Part shown: positions 56,597-64,000 of the stretch, piece after piece
How the letters are laid out: every line of letters begins with the position of its first letter
Numbering within the stretch: position 1 is the stretch's first letter
DNA from: Bos javanicus
Lineage: Eukaryota > Chordata > Mammalia > Artiodactyla > Bovidae
NCBI RefSeq assembly: GCF_032452875.1
Contig: NC_083880.1
Span: 61,268,829-61,332,828, forward strand
Direction of reading: 5' to 3'
Length of the DNA: 64,000 nucleotides
Notes under the pieces: generated by a model
Databases searched by the model: none
Told to the model about the DNA's origin: nothing
The model's input: only the letters and a program-made list of their open reading frames with translations
Program-made: the position numbers and the translations under genes

Positions 56597-57566
56597 TTTT
56601 TTTTTTTAATCCTGTAAGAATTTATTCAGTGAACATTTCTTACTAGATCAATAGAGTAAAATTTTTGATAGCACATCTTTAATTAACAGTCTTTATTGGT
56701 TCACTTGAAGTCTGAAAATAAGGTTTTGTTAAGCTACCCTCCCATTTCTCTCTGGTGATTCTAACCTATTTTTTTTTTTTTTTAGTATTTTATTATTTTT
56801 TTTAAAAATGTAAATTTATTTATTTTAATTGGAGGCTAAATTACTTTACAATATTGTGTTGGTTTTGCCATACATTGACATGAATCCGCTACGGGTGTAC
56901 ACGTGTTCCCCATCCTGAACCCCCCCTCCCACCTCCCTCCCTATACCATCCCTCTGGGTCATCCCAGTGCACCAGCCCCGAGCACCCTGTATCATGCATC
57001 AAACCTGGCCTGGTGATTCATTTCACATATGATATTATACATGTTTCAGTGCCGTTCTCCCAAATCATCCCACCCTCACCCTCTCCCACAGAGTCCAAAA
57101 GACTGTTCTAGACATCTGTGTCTCTTTTGCTGTCTCGCATACAGAGTTATCATTACCATCTTTCTAAATTCCATATATAAGCATTATTATACTGTATTGG
57201 TGTTTTTCTTTCTGGCTTACTTCACTCTGTATAATAGGCACCTCAATAGAACTGATTTAAATGTATTCTTTTTAATGGCTGAGTAATACTCCATTGTGTA
57301 TATGTACCACAGCTTTCTTATCCATTCATCTTCTGATGGACATCTAGGTTGCTTCCATGTCCTGGCTATTATAAACAGTGCTGCGATGAACATTGGGGTA
57401 CACGTGTCTCTTTCAATTCTGGTTTCCTCGGTGTGTATGCCTAGCAGTGGGATTGCTGGGTTGTATGGCAGTTCTATTTCCAGGTTTTTAAGGAATCTCC
57501 ACACTGTTCTCCATAGTGGCTGTACTAGTTTGCATTCCCACCAACAGTGTAAGAGGGTTCCCTTTT
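56597..57566 (-). mobile_element. 5'-truncated L1 with probable 3' transduction
   Basis: On minus, the element begins in L1 ORF2 (complement of GTGTAAGAGGGTTCCCTTTT), encodes the ORF2 C-terminus (frame 57217-57504, with MEYYSAIKKN) and the ruminant L1 3' UTR, then a 15-base poly(A) at 56769-56783. A non-L1 segment follows (56608-56768) and ends in a second poly(A) at 56594-56607. One duplication, AGTATTCATCTTT (56584-56596 and 57567-57579), encloses both parts. The single pair of flanks argues for one insertion event. Confidence 0.85.
56608..56768 (-). mobile_element. Segment transduced by the L1
   Basis: 161 bp between the two poly(A) tracts, not L1. On minus it has an AATAAA signal (56621-56626) 14 bases before the second poly(A), as expected for transcription past the L1 signal to a downstream one. 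Confidence 0.75.
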
Positions 57567-58977
57567 AGTATTCATCTTTAGCCTGCAGAACTCTGCATGT
57601 CTGTCTGTATCTTTTATGTATCACTTCCACCAGCAAACCTTCTCTGACCCTCCTTCATCTATTACCCTTTTCTGCACTTCCACAATGCTGTTTGTTTAGC
57701 CCTCATTACTGCACAGTTCACCCTGTATCACAATTAACTGTGAGTTCCTTATGGGGAAGGATTATATGTATCTTTTCAGACTTTGTTTTTTGGAAACAAG
57801 AATAAGCTATGTGATATGATGGATGGCACTCAATAGGCAGTTTTAAAAGGAACCTAACTAGTTCATAATGTAGGAGAAGCCTTAGCCTCAGGTCTGTCAT
57901 AGGATTATTGGTCAGGAAGAGCTATTTCTTCACACAGAATATTTAGTTTTACAGGAGTCTGAAGCTGTGGTGGATTCAGGTAATTTTGAAATGTGAAGCC
58001 GATTCTCTTGTGGCAGCTTGATTTGTGTTGGGGAATGTGGTTGACGCATGTGCTTTTTTTTTTTTTTTCAGTGAAACCTGTTGACAGAAATTCAATCTTG
58101 ATTAAGGGGTGCAGGAAAGCATCCAGTTCCACCCTGCTTGGGGCTCTCATTTAAACAGTTGGCTTTGGCCTGTTTCATTTCCCACAAGGCTTTTAGTTTT
58201 TGAAGGTTTTACATCCTAATATTTGTGGGAGAGGTGCTGTAATGAAGCAAGCAGTTGCCAGTAGTTACTTTTGGTTTTGTTCATGTATTTGTGCAGTCAC
58301 TCTCTATTGAGGAGAGTCAAACTTCTCAATGGATATATATTTATTTGTTCCTTTTTTTTTGGTAGTAGGGTAGAGGGGTGTACTAGACTAAAAGATGACT
58401 CAAAAGAAGATTTTTTGAAAAAGAGATCATTTTAAAAATTAGTATTTTAGTTTTAAATTTTTAACCTACATAAAAATTAGGCATATTTAAGTTTGAGCCC
58501 CCTTTGCCTTTTAACCCGCACTGATCAAATGCAGTTCTAGACTTCAGAGCACATCCCTCCTTGTGATGCTTGAGTAGTCCCTTTTACTCTGAACTGAGAG
58601 ATTCAGACAAACCTCCATCTTGTTTATAGCAAAAATTTATATGCAAGAGTACAAACTTAGAAAAAGAGAAATTAAGGGGTGATGTTTTAGTTTATGAGAA
58701 GATTCAGCTCCGAGCTTTCTTGGTATACTTAGAATAGGGTTTTTAATTTACCAGGGTGTTCTTTTTGCAAAACTTGTTAAAAATGCTTAATTTTTCTGTA
58801 GAGAATAGTTTATTTTTGCATTTGTCTAACAGGCTCCTCATTTTTGAAGGAATATTGATAGGAAAAACCTGTATATTATAGTGACCTCAGATTTTGTAAT
58901 CCTATAGACCAAGTCTTATAACTCAGTACTGCTACCTGCCAGTTTGTGATCCTGCAGTAGCTTGGATCCTGGAGGAA

Positions 58978-59176
58978 CTGAGTGAAGTCGCTAAGTTGTA
59001 TCCGACTTTTTGTGACCCCGTGGACTATAGCCTGCCAGGATCCTCCATCCATGGGATTTTCCAGGCAAGAATACTGAAGTGGGTTGTCATTTCCTTCTCC
59101 AGGGGATTTTCCAGAGATCAAACCTGGGTCTCCCGCATTACAGGTGGGCTCTTTACTGTCTGAGCCACCAGGGAGT
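58978..59176 (-). mobile_element. Bov-tA SINE
   Basis: Complete minus-strand copy; 'gagatcaaacctgggtctcc' box, head 'gagccaccaggga' at right. Confidence 0.92.
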
Positions 59177-59399
59177 AGCTGAGTCAGTTCCTTATTTGTA
59201 AAACAGTGATGATGATATTTACTTTCTGTTTTGTTAATACAGTTTAAATGAGATAATTTATATGAAGTGCCTAGTAAAGTGCTTGTGCTTGGCCTGTAGT
59301 ACACAATCAGTATTTGGAAGTTATTATCTAAATAATATTGTCTCTCACTCCTTGACATTTGATATTGGTCTACATAAATATCTATCTTTAAGCAGATAG

Positions 59400-59655
59400 G
59401 AGAGGCAGTGGATAGTGTGGTGGATAAGGACACTCCCTTTAGGGCTTGTCTGAGTTCAAATCCTGGCTCTGCTACTTATGTGTATGACCATGAACAAATA
59501 GTAAATCTCTCTGTGCCTCAGTTTTCTCATCTGTGAAATTAATAATAGTAACCACTTTATAGAATTACTGTGAGAATTTAGTGGAGTTAATACATGAAAA
59601 CACTACACAGTGTCTGCTTGTCATAAGTATTCAGTAATTAATAGTTATTACTATT
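59400..59655 (+). mobile_element. MIR, near full length
   Basis: 'gagttcaaatcctggctctg', 'tgtgcctcagttttctcatc', 'ataagtattcagtaattaat': the best preserved MIR in the window. Confidence 0.8.
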
Positions 59656-61442
59656 TTTAACTTTGCTTTCCAAGTTTTTATTAGGTCAATACAAAGGATT
59701 TTATACAGAAACATTAACAAAGAAAATATTTATCATTTGGATATGTGAAGTTAGTATCCAGTTTATAGACCGTGTAAATGGGAAGCATTATTTCCAAAAA
59801 TCAAAAGGTTTAACAGTTATTGCTGGATTATAAGAATAATACAAATCCCAGAAAACCTAATGACTTCTGGACTGTCACCATGGATTTTGGGGGATAATAA
59901 TACTGCTTAACTAGCTCTTTAAACTGCAAAGATATGCATTGAAATAATAGAATACGAAAGTTAATATAGTGAAAAGTGTTCCCCTGACCCAGACCTCTCA
60001 GCTTTCTTCCCAGTCCCAAATGCTGTTAACACTTTTGTGTCTTCTATTCATGAGTGTACATTACCTCTTTCCTCTTTAACTTGAATGAGAGCATACACTT
60101 GTGCATTTTGCTTTTCTTATTTAATAGTTGTTGGAGCTCATTCTGTAGAAATCACATATGTAACATTATTTAATATTAAAGTTACTTAATATCTCAACAT
60201 GTGGTTGTGCCATAATTTATTCAACTAATCTATTGGTAAAATTCACATATTCAGTTTTTTGGCTTTTATGAACAATGCTTTGTGAATATTCCTATATATG
60301 CATAGATACATGTTTATAAGATAAATTTCTACTTTTGGTAAGAACTATCAAAGAAAAATGCAAATTATTTTCCAAAGAGCCTAGCAGTGTAGCTCCATAA
60401 TTTAAAAAGAAAAAAGGCTGTGAGGGGTTAAATTTGAATTCTTTCCAGGTAGTTTTCAGCAGCATGCTTTGGTGGAATCATGATTTTTAGAAGACTAAGT
60501 GGGATTGCTGCAATTACATTCCTGCCTCTTCCCTCCCCCTAGCTTTACTTGTCTTTGTAACATTCCTGCCTGGGAAGTCTTCCCAGTGACCTGGGTTAGG
60601 CATTAAGATCATGGGAATCCAAGATTTTCCCATGTCTTCTAGGATGTTTGTTCAAAGAATAGAAAAACTTTCTTCTTACAGCAGAGGAATTTTAGCCACT
60701 GTCAGTTGCTGGAGAATCTTCCAATAGGGTCCTTTGAGTAGAAATATGGTCAAGGAGAGGAAAGGTATCAGAAGGTCAAAAGGCAGTGATCATATCATAG
60801 CACTCAAAATACTTTCTTTCTTGTTTATGGGAAGTAGGTAGGCAGAAAAGTGGAGTAACTTCCCCATTGTCATATACATCAAGTAATGCCCGGGAGAGGC
60901 CTAGAATTCTGTATTTCCATGTTGGGATTGCTTAGTAAGGACCTATATGAAGAGAATTTTATTGTCTGAAGGTAGGTGGTTGCTGATATTTTATCATCAC
61001 TGATCAGTAGCTCAGTAATATCTGTTACTCTCGGCCATTTACTCCTGTGTATATGATGACTGCTGTAGCTCTAGCCATTACATCTGCATTCAGGCAAGAA
61101 GCAAGGTAAAGGAAAAGGGGAGGAGCAAGGGCTGTAGTATATCTATATTAGGAAAGTATGAGTTTTCTTATGAATCCCTCAGCAGATTCCTACTTTGTTC
61201 TTATTGGCCAAACTGTCCCATGGCTACTACTCCAGGCTTGGAAACTTGGTGATCAAGGGGGTGATTTCTGTCTTAGAGCACTTTTTACTGTTTTGATGGT
61301 GTTCAATGAAAAACATTTAATCATAGCTTGACTTAAGCCATGTTAACCTCCAATTTTCTTTATGGTTATAGTTCATACTATATGATTTAAATATTTATAC
61401 CATCTTATCTTTAAGTCTGATTAATAGTCTTAAAATAAGTCT

Positions 61443-61655
61443 AGGTGTCCCTGATGGCTCAAATGGTAAAGAATCCACCTGCAATGCAGGAGACCTGGAT
61501 TTGATTCCTGGGTTGGGAAGATTCCCTGGAGGAGGGCATAGCAACCCACTTCAGTATTCTTGCCTGGAGAATCTCATGGACAGAGGAGCCTGACAGGCTA
61601 CAGTCCATGGGGTCATAAAGAGTCTGACACGACTGAGTGACTACTCACAGCACAT
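61443..61655 (+). mobile_element. Bov-tA SINE
   Basis: Plus copy with head GGTGTCCCTGATGGCTCAAA; TAAGTCT is present on both flanks. Confidence 0.92.
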
Positions 61656-62554
61656 CTTTTAAGTCTGATAGGCCTCCTGTCTAGATTTTGAATTCCTTTG
61701 TGTCTGAGACTAAATCTTGTACTTTTTGTGTGAGACAGTGTCTCATCCTTGAATATTAGTGAGAAACGAGCTCCAGTATTATCAAGCCCAGATTTATGGC
61801 TACTAGCAAGTATGAGTGAACTGCTAACACATAGCTTACTGAGTTAAATTGAATAATGAAAGTAGAAATTGGGAAGTGTGAAAACTTAAGAATTGAGGAT
61901 AATAAAGAATCCTCTATTCAGGGTAAAAGACTATGAAGACTGTCTCTACTTGGAAAGAAATACAGTACTGTTTCCTATGCAAATATAGACCATAACTACA
62001 TTAACATGCTTCTCTAATTCATAGGGTGAGGGCAGATGATGTAGAAAACATATTATACTAAAGTCAGGCGCCTCAGTTCTAGATCAGATTCTTCCTTTAT
62101 ATAACTTTATGATATTGGGCAAGTCTTTTTCAATTTCCCTTACTTTCAGCTGCTTCTTCTAGGATGGGAATGATTGATGCTTTAGAGGATTGTTGAGGGT
62201 ATTAAAATTGTATGTATTTAGTATTGTTATTTCATGGTGCTTGGCATGTGTAAGCACCTTTGGTACCTTGTTTTTACCATGATCATTAGTAGTAGTGTTG
62301 TATGATCCTAGAGGACCTCATTTTGCTTTATTTAATCTTTATCTATAAACTGAAAAATATAGGTGTTGTTTAAAACTCCTCCCAACTCCAAAATGTCATA
62401 TTTCTACACTAAGTACTTCAATTGGAGCATTGTTATAAAGATACCTGTGGAGGTATAGCTTCAGTGAGTTCATAGGGGAGACCATGGGAAGATGATGTTC
62501 TTTGGTGCGTAGATTGATTTCACCATGTAAACCAAATAGAACAAATTCCTTCTG

Positions 62555-62595
62555 AATTACCCAAGTCCACTGAGAGAAATTACCCAAGTCCACTG
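62555..62595 (+). repeat. Short tandem duplication
   Basis: AATTACCCAAGTCCACTG occurs at 62555-62572 and 62578-62595, a 23-base period with a 5-base spacer. Confidence 0.9.
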
Positions 62596-62620
62596 GCCAA
62601 ACCACCGAGCAACAATGAGG

Positions 62621-62879
62621 TTGCTGCTACTGCTAAGTCATTTCAGTCGTGTCCGACTCTGTGTGACCCCATGGATGGCAGCCCGCCAGGCTCCCCTGTC
62701 CCTGGGATTCTCCAGGCAAGAACACTGGAGTGGGTTGCCATTTCCTTGCATGAAAGTGAAAAGTGAAAGTGAAGTTGCTCAGTCGTGCCCAACTCCTAGC
62801 GACCCCATGGACTGCAGCCTACCAGGCTTCTCCGTCCATGGGATTTCCCAGGCAAGAGTACTGGAGTGGGGTGCCATTG
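62621..62879 (-). mobile_element. Bov-A2 SINE
   Basis: Two Bov-A units on minus, TGAAAGTGAAAAGTGAAAGT linker, short interrupted CTG tail at left. Confidence 0.92.
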
Positions 62880-63312
62880 TTAGGTGGACCTAATCTCATA
62901 ATTTATCTCAGAGCATAAGTATAGTGGTATAATATAGAGAAAATGAATACTGAGGGCTATTAGTACCTGGAAGAGAACTGGCACACCTCTCTGTAACGCA
63001 AGGGAATATTACTCTCCTGAGGAACGTTTTCACAGTATGTGTCAATAGCCAGTGATTCTGTCTTTAAGAATTTGTCTTCAGGGAAGAATTAAGTATATAT
63101 ATACAGAAACTTAGCTTCATGGATATTCTTTTATTAGTATCTTTAAAGTGAAAGTATCGGGACAGTCCTAATGTAGGGGATAAGTAAATTAGAACACAGT
63201 CATTAGTTGCTGATATATCTATATTGACATGGAAGATGCTTGCGATATGTGAAGCAGATTCAAAATGTCAATGATCTCATTGGAAAAAAAAAAGTAAAAG
63301 TTAAGTGTGTGT

Positions 63313-63365
63313 ATTTGTTGTGTGTGTAGAGAGAGATTGAGAGAAATTGTGTGGGTGTGTGAAGT
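63313..63365 (+). repeat. Imperfect TG/AG-rich microsatellite
   Basis: Runs of TG and GA dinucleotides interrupted by other bases; follows an A-rich run at 63281-63292. Confidence 0.7.
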
Positions 63366-64000
63366 AATATGGCATTGTGGATTTTTATGAAAGCTGTTTT
63401 TGTAATCTCATTTAAAAAATGAGCATGTATTTATAAAGGCTTAAAGAAAGTACTTAAATTAGCAAATGTGTATGTAAGTCATTAACTGATGTCTACTTCT
63501 CTTCCATGATACAGAATACTTTAAGTCCATGTCATTCCATAATGAAGACAAATGATTCATTGGGTTTCGTAGGGAAATTATTTGCCAAGTGAGTATAGCC
63601 TTTAGGCTATTACTTTCAGCTGTTTTTTTAACCACATTGGGTTGGAGTGGGGGGCTGACACGCCTACACAGGTTTCCACAGGACAGAGGACACAGGACAC
63701 ATGGCAGCTCTTCTGTACAAAGTATGCAGAAGTAAGGATGGGCCCACATCTTTTTTTTTTAACCTAATCTGCATGTTGTCCCTTTTATGTATTTTTAAAG
63801 ATATTTGTCTTTATGCCCAGGAGTAGTATTTTTTACAAAAGTATTTTTAAAGAAGAAACCTGTACTTGGCAAAACACTATTGAGATTTTTTTACTATGTA
63901 TAAGATACTGTTCTGAGCACCTTAATGGATGAGTTATACACAAGTGAGTAGAATTCATCCTTGTCTACAGGAACTTAGCGTTTACTAGGAGAGAGATCTG

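Larger units (their letters stand above)
54583..64000 (+). other. TPX2: TPX2 intron 2 (partial)
   Basis: No further exon is recognised. Old L1-like sequence in antisense is at about 54640-55010 and 59935-60400, L1-like on plus at about 63070-63300, MIR copies at 59400-59655 and about 62060-62310. 55360-56580, 57600-58970, 60420-61440 and 61660-62050 show no gene or sure repeat. Confidence 0.75.

Noticed and set aside
57217..57504. 95-codon minus frame in TPX2 intron 2
   Set aside because: It is the C-terminal end of L1 ORF2 in a truncated insertion, not a host gene.
63495..63560. Possible TPX2 coding exon after CATGATACAG with an ATG soon after
   Set aside because: The sequence after the ATG does not encode the TPX2 N-terminus, and no matching donor is convincing.
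1..64000. CRISPR arrays, operons, tRNA or rRNA genes
   Set aside because: None seen. The tRNA-like segments are heads of Bov-tA and CHR SINEs with no intact cloverleaf, and the genome type is mammalian.

Overview
The window is nuclear DNA of a bovid ruminant (cattle, sheep, goat or close kin). Bov-tA, Bov-A2 and BovB elements are scattered throughout, together with cetartiodactyl CHR-type SINEs and older mammalian MIR, L2, L1 and MER5A relics. Nothing bacterial, plasmid-like or viral is present. Coding density is very low: the only protein-coding exon I can support is exon 2 of BCL2L1 (Bcl-x) on the minus strand. Non-coding 5' exons of TPX2 lie on the plus strand. Head-to-head BCL2L1 (-) / TPX2 (+) matches the order on human chromosome 20q11.

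Layout. (1) 1-34689 is the 3'-truncated large intron 2 of BCL2L1, a mosaic of SINEs, L2 and MIR relics, one mariner DNA transposon and stretches of unique DNA. (2) 34690-35383 is BCL2L1 exon 2, carrying codons 1-188 of Bcl-xL, the alternative Bcl-xS donor and part of the 5' leader. (3) 35384-35673 is the 290-bp intron 1 and 35674 to about 35930 is non-coding exon 1, inside a CpG island running to about 37090. (4) About 37100-51140 is intergenic DNA, mostly transposon-derived, including two BovB fragments, antisense ancient L1 blocks and nested SINEs. (5) About 51140-51430 is the TPX2 promoter, with an inverted pair of ZNF143-type motifs, two CCAAT boxes and a CHR element. (6) TPX2 exon 1 ends at 51430 or 51677, exon 2 is 54469-54582, and the rest is TPX2 intron 2. 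The TPX2 start codon lies beyond the window.

Function. BCL2L1 encodes the mitochondrial anti-apoptotic Bcl-xL and the pro-apoptotic splice form Bcl-xS. TPX2 encodes a spindle assembly factor that activates Aurora A. The TPX2 promoter has the architecture of a G2/M gene; the BCL2L1 promoter is a CpG island with RFX-, ETS- and CCAAT-type motifs.

Most noteworthy signals are an L1 insertion in TPX2 intron 2 carrying a probable 3' transduction (56584-57579), a poly(A)-only insertion with its own target-site duplication (10531-10579), a mariner that split a MIR and was later hit by a SINE (7957-9540), several multi-level SINE nests, a perfect 21-bp tandem duplication at the TPX2 5' end, and upstream ORFs in the BCL2L1 leader. 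I did not find an undescribed multi-gene system.
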